DNA of 64,000 nt from an uncultured Eubacteriales bacterium (GTDB taxonomy: Bacteria; Bacillota; Clostridia; Tissierellales; Peptoniphilaceae), in NCBI GenBank assembly GCA_900540185.1, contig UQFH01000001.1:1-64000 (forward strand), written 5' to 3'. The notes under the pieces are model-generated. The model had not been told where the DNA came from and did no database searches. It saw only the letters and a program-made list of their open reading frames with translations. The position numbers and the translations under genes are program-made. Below are positions 34,423 to 43,151 of the stretch, one piece after another (position 1 is the first letter of the stretch; every line of letters begins with the position of its first letter).

Positions 34423-36063
34423 TTATGCAAAGAATTTTTCCATGTCTTCATCGGCGGTTGTTCTTTGTGCTATGCCGAAGTTTTCTACAAGTACGTTCAC
34501 GACGTTTTCGCTCAAGAATGCCGGAAGTGTCGGTCCGAGATGGATGTTTTTAATGCCGAGTGAAAGAAGTGCAAGGAGCACTATTACAGCTTTTTGTTCA
34601 TACCATGCGATGTTGTAGATTATTGGAAGTTCGTTTATGTCGTCAAGTCCGAATGCATCTTTTAAAGCAAGTGCAATCATCGCCAAGCTGTATGAGTCGT
34701 TGCATTGTCCCGCATCCAATACTCTTGGGATTCCCCCTATGTCACCGAGTGCAAGTTTGTTGTAGCGATATTTTGCACATCCTGCTGTCAATATTACGGT
34801 GTCTTTTGGGAGTTTTTCCGCGAATTCCGTGTAGTAGTTTCTTTCTTTGTGTCTTCCGTCGCATCCGCCCATTACTACGAATTTTTTTATAGCGCCTGCT
34901 TTTACCGCGTCTATGATTTTATCTTTGAGAGCGAGCACTTGGTTGTGGGCAAATCCGCCGACAATTGTGCCGGATTCGATTTCTGTCGGAGGCTCACATG
35001 TTTTTGCTTGTTCGATCAAAGCCGAGAAGTCTTTTTTATCTCCGATTCCACCCGGGATGTGCTTCATGTCTGCAAATCCCGCAGCACCTGTTGTCCACAT
35101 TTTATCTTTATATGAATCTTTTGGTGGAACGATACAGTTTGTCGTCATTAGTATCGGTCCGTTAAAGCTTTCAAATTCTTCTTTTTGTTTCCACCAAGCG
35201 TTGCCGTAGTTGCCGACGAAGTTGTCATAATTTTTAAATTTCGGATAGTAGTGCGCCGGTAGCATTTCCGAATGGGTGTAGACGTCGACTCCCGTTCCTT
35301 TTGTTTGCTCCAACAACTCTTCCAAGTCTCTTAGGTCGTGTCCGGAGACGAGTATGCCCGGATTATTTCTAACGCCGATATTTACATCTGTGATTTCCGG
35401 ATTGCCATAAGCCTCAGTGTTCGCTTTGTCAAGAAGAGCCATCGCTTTCACACCATATTCGCCCGTCTTTAAGGTTAAAGCGATCAAATCATTAATGCTG
35501 ATTGAATCATCCAAAGTTTTCGAGAGAGTTTCCTGTATAAATACATCCACTTCTTCATCATCTTTAAGAAGCATGTTTGCGTGGTTCATATAAGCAGCCA
35601 TCCCCTTCAATCCATAAGTGATGAGCTCTCTCAAAGACCTCTTGTCATCATCTTCGGTTGATAGAACGCCGACTGCATTGCTTGCAGCTTTCATCTCATA
35701 TTCATCTTCATTTCCTTGCCATAGAGCTGCATCGGAGAGTCCATCCTTTGATTCGAGCTTCGAAAGAAGTTTAGCCTTTTTCTCCAATGTATAAGTGATA
35801 GCTTCAATGATAGCATTGCGGTCGAAGTTTGCATTTGTAATCGTTATAAAAAGATTGTGTGTGACAAGATGATTTATAGATGCGCAAGGGTTTTTCCCCT
35901 CAGCTCTTAATCTTGTAGTAATTTCAGAGAGCCCTTTTGTCACATAGACAAGAAGGTCTTGCATAAGAGCAACTTCCGGTGTCTTTCCGCACACTCCCTT
36001 GACTGTGCATCCTTTGTTGTTTGCCGCTTCTTGGCATTGGTAGCAAAACATATTGTAATCCAT
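34423..36063 (-). CDS. hcp: Hybrid cluster protein (hydroxylamine/NO reductase)
   Basis: 546 aa. N-terminal cysteines C7, C10, C19 and C25 (MFCYQCQEAANNKGCTVKGV then C) bind the first Fe-S cluster. Hybrid-cluster ligands lie in VSGHDLRDLEELL, TTNCIVPP, VMGGCDGRH, TAGCAKYR and DAGQCNDSYSLA. Cytosolic protein that reduces nitric oxide and hydroxylamine during nitrosative stress. The partner gene hcr is absent, as usual in anaerobes. A Crp/Fnr regulator is divergently encoded 387 bp away and three direct repeats lie in the shared region. ATG at 36063 follows AAGGAGG. Confidence 0.96.
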   Translation of the reverse strand: MDYNMFCYQCQEAANNKGCTVKGVCGKTPEVALMQDLLVYVTKGLSEITTRLRAEGKNPCASINHLVTHNLFITITNANFDRNAIIEAITYTLEKKAKLLSKLESKDGLSDAALWQGNEDEYEMKAASNAVGVLSTEDDDKRSLRELITYGLKGMAAYMNHANMLLKDDEEVDVFIQETLSKTLDDSISINDLIALTLKTGEYGVKAMALLDKANTEAYGNPEITDVNIGVRNNPGILVSGHDLRDLEELLEQTKGTGVDVYTHSEMLPAHYYPKFKNYDNFVGNYGNAWWKQKEEFESFNGPILMTTNCIVPPKDSYKDKMWTTGAAGFADMKHIPGGIGDKKDFSALIEQAKTCEPPTEIESGTIVGGFAHNQVLALKDKIIDAVKAGAIKKFVVMGGCDGRHKERNYYTEFAEKLPKDTVILTAGCAKYRYNKLALGDIGGIPRVLDAGQCNDSYSLAMIALALKDAFGLDDINELPIIYNIAWYEQKAVIVLLALLSLGIKNIHLGPTLPAFLSENVVNVLVENFGIAQRTTADEDMEKFFA

Positions 36064-36150
36064 AATTTCCTCCTTAAAATTTTTTAATAAATATTGGTTT
36101 TGACGTATATCGCCTGAATCTAAATGTTTATAAATGCATAATGATTAATG

Positions 36151-36273
36151 CATATCTTGCCTTAACCATAATGTGGTAACCTGAATCAATTGCGGCTCAT
36201 ATTGCCTTAACAATAACTTTGATAATTGCAAATTGATTTCGGCATATCTTGCCTTAACCATTATGTTGATAAT
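36151..36273. promoter_or_regulatory. Three direct repeats upstream of hcp
   Basis: ATATCTTGCCTTAACCATAA at 36152, a variant ATATTGCCTTAACAATAA at 36199, and ATATCTTGCCTTAACCATTA at 36244, each followed by TGTGGTAA or TTGATAAT. Spacing is about 46 bp. They lie 90-210 bp before hcp, where regulator sites are expected. Confidence 0.65.
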
Positions 36274-36374
36274 GTAAACACTTTTATAGTATATTTTTAA
36301 TTTACCGAGTTTCGAGATTTTTAATTGTCATAACAGAAAACTAATCAAAAGTATTTCTCATGTAATAACATCCC

Positions 36375-36403
36375 TTTATTTCTCAGCCTATATATATTAT
36401 AAT
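36375..36403 (+). promoter_or_regulatory. Promoter of the Crp/Fnr regulator
   Basis: TTTATT (36375-36380), 17 bp, TATAAT (36398-36403); predicted start near 36410. Confidence 0.6.
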
Positions 36404-36420
36404 AAAGATAAATTATAAAG

Positions 36421-36440
36421 TATGTTGTTATAACAACGAA
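36421..36440. promoter_or_regulatory. Palindromic operator in the regulator leader
   Basis: TATGTTGTTATAACAACGAA: GTTGTT-AT-AACAAC lies just downstream of the predicted start site and directly before the AAGGTGG ribosome site, a position that favours autorepression. The same palindrome recurs six times at 38944-39942. Confidence 0.7.
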
Positions 36441-36450
36441 AGGTGGATTT

Positions 36451-37110
36451 ATGGATTATAAATTTTTATCTGAAACAAATTTGTTTAGAGGTCTGAGCGA
36501 AGATGACATAAAAAATGTTCTCCCCTGCCTACGACCGGTTGAAAGAAGCTACAAGAAGAACGAGATTGTTCTTAATAGAGGCGACGTTACCGATAAAATC
36601 GGGATGGTTTTGAATGGCGGCGTAAATATTTTTGTGGCTTCATATTGGGGGCAAGGACAAATCTTCGGTCACGTAAAGCCCGGAGAAATTTTTGCGGAAA
36701 ATTATGCAGCCATTCCGGGCAAAGAGCTCCTTTGCGATGTTATAGCTCAACAAGATTCCGAAATTCTTTTCTTGGATTTCTCCGCTCTTGTTAAAACTTG
36801 CCAAAAAGCATGTCCGTACCACAATGAGCTGATTTTAAATCTCATAAGAATTGCCGCAAGAAAAAATCTGCTCTTTTCAAACCGTATGATACACACCAGT
36901 TCAAAGTCGATTAGAGGACGTATAAGTTCGTATTTATCCGAGCAGGCAACCGTAAACAACAGCAATCTCTTTTCAATTCCATTTAACCGCCAGGAGCTTG
37001 CCGACTATTTGAATGTGGACAGGTCTGCACTTTCAAACGAGTTAAGCAAGATGCAGTCGGAAGGTCTGTTGGAGTTTTATAAAAATTCTTTTAAGTTAAA
37101 TAAAAAATAA
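36451..37110 (+). CDS. Crp/Fnr-family regulator, probably HcpR-like
   Basis: 219 aa. Cyclic-nucleotide-binding-type beta barrel (residues ~10-115; RSYKKNEIVLNRGDVTDKIG, GQIFGHVKPGEIFAENYA) followed by a dimer helix and a winged helix (NRQELADYLNVDRSALSNEL then SKMQSEGLLEF). Scattered cysteines, including CQKAC at ~113-117, are not the Fnr N-terminal Fe-S set. Divergent from hcp and beside a hemerythrin-like gene, so it most likely senses NO or redox stress (Hcp-linked HcpR type). The ligand is unknown. ATG 36451 follows AAGGTGG. Confidence 0.85.
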   Translation: MDYKFLSETNLFRGLSEDDIKNVLPCLRPVERSYKKNEIVLNRGDVTDKIGMVLNGGVNIFVASYWGQGQIFGHVKPGEIFAENYAAIPGKELLCDVIAQQDSEILFLDFSALVKTCQKACPYHNELILNLIRIAARKNLLFSNRMIHTSSKSIRGRISSYLSEQATVNNSNLFSIPFNRQELADYLNVDRSALSNELSKMQSEGLLEFYKNSFKLNKK

Positions 37111-37128
37111 ATTTCTCTTTAAATGGAT

Positions 37129-37167
37129 AACCCCCTTAAATCCGAAAACGGAAATAAGGGGGTGTTT
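37129..37167. terminator. Bidirectional terminator between convergent genes
   Basis: AACCCCCTTA ... TAAGGGGGT with an inner TCCG-AAAA-CGGA stem; T-rich on the plus side. It serves the regulator (+) and the DUF438 gene (-). Confidence 0.85.
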
Positions 37168-37174
37168 TATTGAG

Positions 37175-38632
37175 CTAAAGACCCAGATGTTTTTTTATTC
37201 CTTCCATGTTTTGCACAAGTTCCATCGTTCCAAGGTATGAGCCATTTTTGTCCCTTACGGCAAAATAAGTTACAAGAAAATCTCCTTCTTTTTTGTTCAT
37301 ATAGACCTCCACTTTGTCGCGAGCTCCGGACTTGAAATCGCCGATAATTGCACGTACCATAGGCTCAATCTTCGGCGGATGACATGAAAAAACATCCCTT
37401 CCAAGTGCCATTGACGGTCGTTTGAAGACCTTTGGAACTTCGTTGAAAAATCTATTTATGTCCCCGGCGTCAACAAAAGTTATTTCAAGAGGCAATGTGT
37501 TTAAAACAGCAATCAACTCTTTTAACTTTAAAACTCCGCCCGGCATCTTAATCTCCATTTCCATATCAATGTCGCTTTCTTCCGCCGGCTTCTTGGAATC
37601 GTCCCAAGTTTCATCTATTCCAAATGCTATATCGTAATCCTTTGAATCAAAATAAATTCCATGCCAATCTTCTTCCGTAAAATTTGCAGCACAAAGCGGA
37701 AATAAAATATTTTCTTCCTTGTAAATCATCTCCTTAGCTCTTGTCAACACCTCGACAGCCTTGTCCTTATCATAAGATTTTCTAAGATCTCTTAAGCCGT
37801 CTCTGATTTCATCGTCAACAGTCCACATAACATTTGACGGTCCAAACATTCCATACTTTTTGTTTAAAAGCGGATAAATCAAATCGCCCTTCTTTGCATA
37901 ATGGATTGATAGATCAGATAGACCCTTCGGAAGCTCTCCGCCGGGATTCGATAAAAATTCTTCAATGAGCACTGAAGCTCTTTCATTTTCTTTGGAAAAA
38001 GTTGAGAGAGGGTGCCCGACAATCGTCTTATAATAGGCGGCAAATTGTTTTTTATTGGCCCTTTTCTCTTCCAAGCTGAGCCCATTAGCACCGACTCCAT
38101 GAATTTCCTCAACGCTCATCCCGTGAAAGAGCGAAGAGTGAATATCGCAAAGTTTTTTTATTTTTTCTACCAGCATGCCATCTTTTATAAGCTCTTCTTC
38201 AGCAGCCATAATCTCGCTTGCATCGACAGACTCAAAGTTTTTCACAAAGTCCGCCCTCACCTCTTCCAATTGAGTCTCATCTTCAAGCCTTTGAAGATAT
38301 GACTTTAAAAGAGCCTTTCTCTTTTCCCTTTCATCATTCGAGTCTCCTTGCTCGTCCTTTGTCAAAGCATTATTAGCAGGAGTTGCACTTGCTGCTTCAT
38401 CAGTATCCGGTTTATCAAAGGCAAAGCCGTTCTTTTTAAGCGCAAGAATAATATCAATCATCTCAATCCCCTTGGTCTTTGCACCTTTTGGAATGGTCAT
38501 AAACCTTCCAACAGAATTTAGCATCACAGGCTTTTTAATCTCCGAAAAACCAAGCTCATCCATAATATCCACAAGCTCCGGATATTCCTTAACAAGGTCG
38601 TAAACACTCTTATTTAAATCAATATATTTCAT
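37175..38632 (-). CDS. DUF438 hemerythrin-like protein with DUF1858 and PAS domains
   Basis: 485 aa from ATG 38632 (AAGGAGGG before it). DUF1858 at ~1-65 (MKYIDLNKSVYDLVKEYPEL). DUF438 at ~100-170 (YLQRLEDETQLEEVRADFV). A hemerythrin-type helical bundle at ~180-340 with candidate iron ligands in CDIHSSLFHG, HPLSTFSKENE, SIHYAKKGDLIYP and FTEEDWHG. A C-terminal PAS domain carries CHPPKIEPMV, as in PAS_10-type sensors. Likely a cytosolic di-iron or heme protein in NO/O2 protection. It converges on the Crp/Fnr gene and is preceded by two repeat arrays. Confidence 0.88.
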   Translation of the reverse strand: MKYIDLNKSVYDLVKEYPELVDIMDELGFSEIKKPVMLNSVGRFMTIPKGAKTKGIEMIDIILALKKNGFAFDKPDTDEAASATPANNALTKDEQGDSNDEREKRKALLKSYLQRLEDETQLEEVRADFVKNFESVDASEIMAAEEELIKDGMLVEKIKKLCDIHSSLFHGMSVEEIHGVGANGLSLEEKRANKKQFAAYYKTIVGHPLSTFSKENERASVLIEEFLSNPGGELPKGLSDLSIHYAKKGDLIYPLLNKKYGMFGPSNVMWTVDDEIRDGLRDLRKSYDKDKAVEVLTRAKEMIYKEENILFPLCAANFTEEDWHGIYFDSKDYDIAFGIDETWDDSKKPAEESDIDMEMEIKMPGGVLKLKELIAVLNTLPLEITFVDAGDINRFFNEVPKVFKRPSMALGRDVFSCHPPKIEPMVRAIIGDFKSGARDKVEVYMNKKEGDFLVTYFAVRDKNGSYLGTMELVQNMEGIKKHLGL

Positions 38633-38732
38633 AAAACCCTCCTTAAATTTTTTATTCATTTAGTTTTTACCAACATTGAATTACATACTCATTTATAACT
38701 TAATTACATCTATATTATTAACATACTTATAT

Positions 38733-38880
38733 CTATTTTAATATCAAAATTTTATCTTATTTAATGTCAAAATTTTATCTGTTTTTATATCAAAAGTCTA
38801 TCTCTTTTTATATCAAAATCCATCTGTTTTTATATCAAATGTTCTTTCTGATTTAATATCAAAAGTCCTAATATCATTTA
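38733..38880. repeat. Short tandem repeats upstream of the DUF438 gene
   Basis: About six units of ATATCAAAATTTTATCT/TTTTT, 20-28 bp each. On the minus strand each gives TTTTGATATNAA, i.e. TTGAT-type half sites as used by Fnr-like proteins. They lie 100-250 bp before the DUF438 start. Confidence 0.65.
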
Positions 38881-38899
38881 CAGATTTCGCTACTACCTT

Positions 38900-39990
38900 T
38901 ATTTTATATTACAATTAAATTATACACATTATTTTTGATACTGTATGTTGTTTTAACAACATAGGATTAATTTTTTTGTTTTTTTGATAACTGCGAATAT
39001 TGAGTGTAATTATTTTTTGTTTTTTTATAATTATAGATTTTGATACTATTATAAAATTTGACTATAAAATTTGACTATAAAATTTGAAATGAATCGATCC
39101 GAAAACATCTTTATTTTATATCATAACTAAATCACACATATTATCGATAGAATCGTATGTTGTTTTAACAACATAGAATTTATTTTTTTGTTTTTTGTAA
39201 CTGTGAATATTGAGTATAATTATTTTTTGTTTTTTTATAATTATAGGTTTTAAAACTATTATAAAATTTGACTATAAAATTTGACATGAATCGAGCCGAA
39301 AACATCTTTATTTTATATCATAACTAAATTATACATATAATCGATGGAATCGTATGTTGTTTTAACAACATACGATTTATTTTTTTGTTTTTTCGTAACT
39401 GTGAATATTGAGTTTAATTAATTTTTGTGTGTTTTTAGGTGATTTAGTAATTTAATATATATAATAAAATAATTCGAATTAGTCCAAAAACAACTTTATT
39501 TTATATCTTAACTAAATTATACATATTGTCGATAGTTCTGTATCTTTTTTTAACAACATAGAATTTATTTTTTGTTTTTTTGTAAGTGTGAATATTGAGT
39601 ATAATTATTTTTTGTTTTTTTATAATTATAGATTTTGATACTATTATAAAATTTGACTATAAAATTTGAAATGAATCGATGCGAAAACATTTTTATTTTA
39701 TATCATAACTAAATCACACATATTATCGATAGAATCGTATGTTGTTTTAACAACATGGAAATTAATTTGAGATTTTTAGCTAACTTGGAATATTAATATA
39801 ATTGTTTTTTGTGTTTTTATAATTATAGATACTGATACTATAAATATTATTTGACTCAAATTTGTCCGAAAACATCTTTATTTTATATCATAACTAAATT
39901 ATACATATTATTAATGCTACCGTATGTTGTTTTAACAACATAGAATTTATTATTTTCGTGATTGACTGAAATAGCAATGGATGAATAGAT
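38900..39990 (+). repeat. Six ~200-bp repeat units, each with the palindrome TATGTTGTTTTAACAACATA
   Basis: Palindromes at 38944-38963, 39156-39175, 39353-39372, 39541-39560 (left arm degenerate), 39738-39757 and 39923-39942, spaced 212, 197, 188, 197 and 185 bp. Each 20-mer has 9-bp perfect arms around TT. Between them the units share TTATATCATAACTAAAT, GTGAATATTGAGTATAATTA and ACTATAAAATTTGAAATGAA. No open frame; orientation constant. Confidence 0.9.
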
Positions 39991-40263
39991 TAGTTTTTTG
40001 GATTTTTCTGTGTTTGTATACTATGAAATTTTTGAGTTTTATTGAATTGATTGAGATTACATTGTTTAAAGATTCTGACTTTTTATATGGATAGATATTT
40101 TATAAAACTATAGTTTTTGATTTATTTAAAAGTTCGGCGGAGATTTTCGAATTATTGTTCTGATGTTTGGCGATATATAATTAAATTTTTAGTTGCTCTA
40201 AAGTTTATTTACCCGGTATTGCTCCCCCTAAATATTAATTATCTAAAAAACTTATCTTCCCAC
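39991..40263. other. Gene-free AT-rich flank
   Basis: Continues the repeat region without a further palindrome. One frame at 40117 lacks a ribosome site. Nothing else visible. Confidence 0.5.
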
Positions 40264-40292
40264 AAAAAAAGCACCTACAAATGCAAGTGCCT
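40264..40292 (-). terminator. Intrinsic terminator
   Basis: Minus strand GCACTTGCA ... AGGTGC followed by seven T, overlapping the stop of the 91-aa gene. Confidence 0.75.
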
Positions 40293-40566
40293 ATTTATTC
40301 CTCTTAAAAAGCGAAACGGAGTTTATTAAAATCGATATTAAAACAAGCACCCAAAGCGCAGTGCTAATTGTCGGTACTGTGTCCATGAGAGCGCTCCAGT
40401 CTTTTTCGGCGACGTCTCTCGCCGCACTCGAGTAGAATGCGCACACGGTTAGAGCTGTGAACGACAGGCTCAAATATCTATACAGTTCCGCGTTTTTCTT
40501 TTTCAGTGTAAAAACAAAGTTTAAAACGGCAAATATTATTGCTGCTATTCCTAAAACAATTTCCAT
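40291..40566 (-). CDS. Small membrane protein, unknown
   Basis: 91 aa with three hydrophobic segments (~3-20, ~30-45, ~66-84) joined by basic loops (LKKKNAELYRY; SLFKRNK at the end). GGGGGAAAT precedes ATG 40566. No family recognised. It is the last gene before a terminator in a minus-strand group of small envelope proteins (40.3-41.8 kb). Confidence 0.6.
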   Translation of the reverse strand: MEIVLGIAAIIFAVLNFVFTLKKKNAELYRYLSLSFTALTVCAFYSSAARDVAEKDWSALMDTVPTISTALWVLVLISILINSVSLFKRNK

Positions 40567-40587
40567 ATTTCCCCCTAATTTTAATTC

Positions 40588-40726
40588 CTACAGTTTTATA
40601 ATTACTACAATCCCTGCAATGAGTAGCACCGCTCCAATTGCAAGTTCGATTTTTCCAACTTTTTTCGCATAATCTTCTGTTTTTCTTCCCGCTTTTAAAT
40701 CCGATTCGAAGCCGTTTATCAAATTT
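40588..40726 (-). pseudogene. Truncated duplicate of the 73-aa DUF3784-like protein
   Basis: LINGFESDLKAGRKTEDYAK, KVGKIELAIGAVLLIAG, IVVIIKL and stop are nearly identical to residues 30-73 of the intact gene at 41576-41797. The first membrane helix is missing. The sequence upstream (40728-40827) resembles the signal-peptide coding start of the exported protein at 40828-41433, so a deletion joined two genes. Confidence 0.8.
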
Positions 40727-40827
40727 TAAGCCATTGCAAAACCGTAGTTTTACATCAACATTTGCCAAAACAGCATAAAGTCATAGTTAAACTACTTGAT
40801 TTCTTTATTTTGTCTTTCTTAATAATT

Positions 40828-41433
40828 CTATTCCAATCCTTCTCTTTCGGTTAAAGGCTTGATAAATTTCTTATTTACTTCTAACTCAAATTCAATACAA
40901 TTATGATTATTTAATTCATGATCATAATCTTTTTCTGATTTTTTCCCTTCCGACTTTGTAGATACTATTTCTTTTTCACTAAATAATTCTAGAAAAGAAA
41001 TAACATTTGATTTCATATCTTTAACATAAATTCCATATTCTCCATCATTCGGAATAGTAAATTTTACATCATCTTCTGGGTTTTCTACCTTTTTTATAGG
41101 AGCACCATAAGCATTATAGCCCCAGCCAGCTTTAATGTCTTCGGCAGGCAAAATACCTACTTCTAAATCATTTCCTTTAAAAGACTTTAACTTAATGACT
41201 ACGGTATCACCTTTTTTCCATTTCTCTCTACCAAAAATAGCTACACTTCCTTTTAACAAGCGGATTTTAAAATGCGTAGATCCTTTCGTATCTCTAGATT
41301 CTACTAAAAAAGTCTTACTTGAAAAACATTTTTCATTGTTAATTTTTTTCGCAGCCATTACTACATCGGAAGTTGGCATCATCATTGCCAACAACAAAAT
41401 TAAAGCCATAGTTAAACTAATTGATTTCTTCAT
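40828..41433 (-). CDS. Exported protein of unknown function
   Basis: 201 aa. Signal peptide MKKSISLTMALILLLAMMMP with cleavage after VVMAA. The mature part has strand-rich sequence (FLVESRDTKGSTHFKIRLLK, GSVAIFGREKWKKGDTVVIK, FTIPNDGEYGIYVKDM) suggesting a beta-sandwich, then a charged tail EIVSTKSEGKKSEKDYDHEL. No cell-wall anchor. A fragment of a second copy (IEFGVETNKKFINPLIEREG) lies just upstream. Ribosome site GGAGGG before ATG 41433. Confidence 0.65.
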   Translation of the reverse strand: MKKSISLTMALILLLAMMMPTSDVVMAAKKINNEKCFSSKTFLVESRDTKGSTHFKIRLLKGSVAIFGREKWKKGDTVVIKLKSFKGNDLEVGILPAEDIKAGWGYNAYGAPIKKVENPEDDVKFTIPNDGEYGIYVKDMKSNVISFLELFSEKEIVSTKSEGKKSEKDYDHELNNHNCIEFELEVNKKFIKPLTEREGLE

Positions 41434-41452
41434 TTTTCCCTCCTTAATAATT

Positions 41453-41520
41453 TTAATCTAATCCTTCTCTTTCAATTAAAGGATTGATAAATTTCTTATT
41501 TGTTTCTACCCCAAATTCTA
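41453..41520 (-). pseudogene. 3' fragment of a second exported-protein gene
   Basis: IEFGVETNKKFINPLIEREG LD-stop parallels the C-terminus of the neighbouring exported protein (IEFELEVNKKFIKPLTEREG LE-stop). Only ~22 codons remain. It shows that the exported gene was once tandemly duplicated. Confidence 0.75.
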
Positions 41521-41575
41521 TAATTTTAAGCTACAAAAATTTATTTATAATATTCTAAAAAATATAATATGCTTC

Positions 41576-41797
41576 TTACAATTTTATAATAACAACAATC
41601 CCTACAATGAGTATCACCGCTCCAATTGCAAGTTCAATCTTCCCAACTTTTTTCGCATATTCTTCTGTTTTTCTACCCGCTTTTAAATCCGATTCGAAGC
41701 CGTTTATCAAATCATATCTTTTTTTCGAGTAGATTAAGTATCCGAATGTGAGAAAAGAAACTCCGAGAAGGATCAGCATGATTTTTAAGATTAACAT
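41576..41797 (-). CDS. DUF3784-like small membrane protein
   Basis: 73 aa: helix 1 (LILKIMLILLGVSFLTFGYL), the loop YSKKRYDLINGFESDLKAGR, KTEEYAKKVGKIE, and helix 2 (AIGAVILIVGIVVII). The LI-NGF-E and YAK-VG-IE pattern is that of DUF3784 family proteins. Function unknown. Ribosome site GGAGAG before ATG 41797. Partial second copy at 40588-40726. Confidence 0.6.
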   Translation of the reverse strand: MLILKIMLILLGVSFLTFGYLIYSKKRYDLINGFESDLKAGRKTEEYAKKVGKIELAIGAVILIVGIVVIIKL

Positions 41798-41928
41798 ATT
41801 TTCTCTCCTTTCATTTATTATACCACAGACAATGCATTATTTCATGGACAATATATTCATAAATTATTCACAATCGAAAAGCGCAGTTAATTCTTAGATA
41901 TTTGCGATTTTACTATGTTTTATTTGTC

Positions 41929-43002
41929 CTATTCAACCAGATGTTTTAAGTATCCGTAGCCTTCCTCGTCCATTTTTTCGAGCGGAATGAATTTCAAGGC
42001 GGCACTGTTTATGCAGTATCTTAGTCCACCCTTCTCCTTCGGTCCGTCGTTGAACACGTGTCCCAAATGCGAGTCGCCTGACCTGCTTTTAACTTCGGTC
42101 CTTTCCATATTGTGCGAGTTGTCTTTGTTGTATTTTAGCACATCTTTTGAAATCGGCTTTGAAAAAGACGGCCACCCGCAACCCGAGTCGAATTTGTCAG
42201 TCGAACTGAAAAGCGGCTCGCCTGTAACGACGTCAACATAGATTCCCTTTTTGTGGTTGTCCCAAAATTCATTGTCGAATGCGGGCTCAGTTGCGCTTTC
42301 CTGGGTGACTTTGTATTCTTCGCCGGTCAATTTTTTCTTTATTTCCTCATTGGATGGCTTTTTGTAATCGTCCTCGTCGATTATCACTTCATTTGCCTTT
42401 GAAAGGTCGATGTGACAATAACCATTCGGATTTTTCACCAAATAGTCTTGGTGATAATCTTCGGCATTATAAAAATTGTTCAGCTTTTTTACCTCAACAA
42501 CAATTTCGTCATCATATTTTTGCTGTTCTTTTTTAAGTTTCTCAACAATTATATCTCTGTCGGAGTCGTCGACATAATAAATTCCCGAGCGATACTGCGT
42601 GCCTTCATCATTTCCCTGTTTATTGAGGCTCGTCGGGTCCACAACCATCAAAAAATAACTGAGGAGTTTTTCTAGCGATATTTTTTTCGGCTCATATTGC
42701 ACCTTCACAGTTTCAGCGTGCCCCGTTTCTCCCGTAGACACTTCTTCATAAGTCGGATTTTCAGTTTTACCGTTCGCATATCCGCTCGTCGCATCGTAAA
42801 CGCCGTAAATCTTTTCCATATATCCTTCAATTCCCCAAAAGCAACCGCCTGCAAAGTAAATCGTCTTAAGCTCGCTCGTATCAACATTTTCTTTCATATT
42901 AATATTCTTATCCATATTTGCATTTTCATTGTGTCTTATGCAGCCGGCAAGAAAAATTATCGCCAAAATAATTGCGATAAATCTATATTTATTTCTATTC
43001 AT
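41929..43002 (-). CDS. msrAB: Lipoprotein peptide methionine sulfoxide reductase MsrA/MsrB fusion
   Basis: 357 aa. Signal with lipobox FLAGC (Cys 21) anchors it outside the membrane. MsrA domain (~48-205): YFAGGCFWGIEGYM with catalytic Cys, YANGKTENPTYEEVSTGETG, HAETVKVQYEP, YCHIDL. MsrB domain (~220-350): SATEPAFDNEFWDNHKKGIY, SGCGWPSFSKPI, SRSGDSHLGHVF and RYCINSAALKFIP with the catalytic Cys. It repairs both methionine-S- and R-sulfoxides in surface proteins. It has normal cysteines, not Sec. Single-gene unit upstream of small envelope proteins. Confidence 0.95.
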   Translation of the reverse strand: MNRNKYRFIAIILAIIFLAGCIRHNENANMDKNINMKENVDTSELKTIYFAGGCFWGIEGYMEKIYGVYDATSGYANGKTENPTYEEVSTGETGHAETVKVQYEPKKISLEKLLSYFLMVVDPTSLNKQGNDEGTQYRSGIYYVDDSDRDIIVEKLKKEQQKYDDEIVVEVKKLNNFYNAEDYHQDYLVKNPNGYCHIDLSKANEVIIDEDDYKKPSNEEIKKKLTGEEYKVTQESATEPAFDNEFWDNHKKGIYVDVVTGEPLFSSTDKFDSGCGWPSFSKPISKDVLKYNKDNSHNMERTEVKSRSGDSHLGHVFNDGPKEKGGLRYCINSAALKFIPLEKMDEEGYGYLKHLVE

Positions 43003-43151
43003 ATTATCAACCTCTCTAGTGTATTTATACCCCGAAGTATTCTAATACAATTAAGAGCGATGAAATTTTCTGACCCATGTCAAAAGTTTTGTTATAACTC
43101 CCCTTTAATTTATCATGTGCAGAATAACATTCCAAAGTTTTCATTCCAAAC

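Noticed and set aside
38900..39990. CRISPR or rRNA/tRNA-type repeat array
   Set aside because: Unit of ~200 bp is repeated in full with no unique spacers and has no tRNA or rRNA features; the conserved core is a palindrome.
41929..43002. Second selenoprotein in MsrA
   Set aside because: MsrA is a known Sec family, but the catalytic codon here is Cys in GGCFWG and no in-frame TGA occurs.
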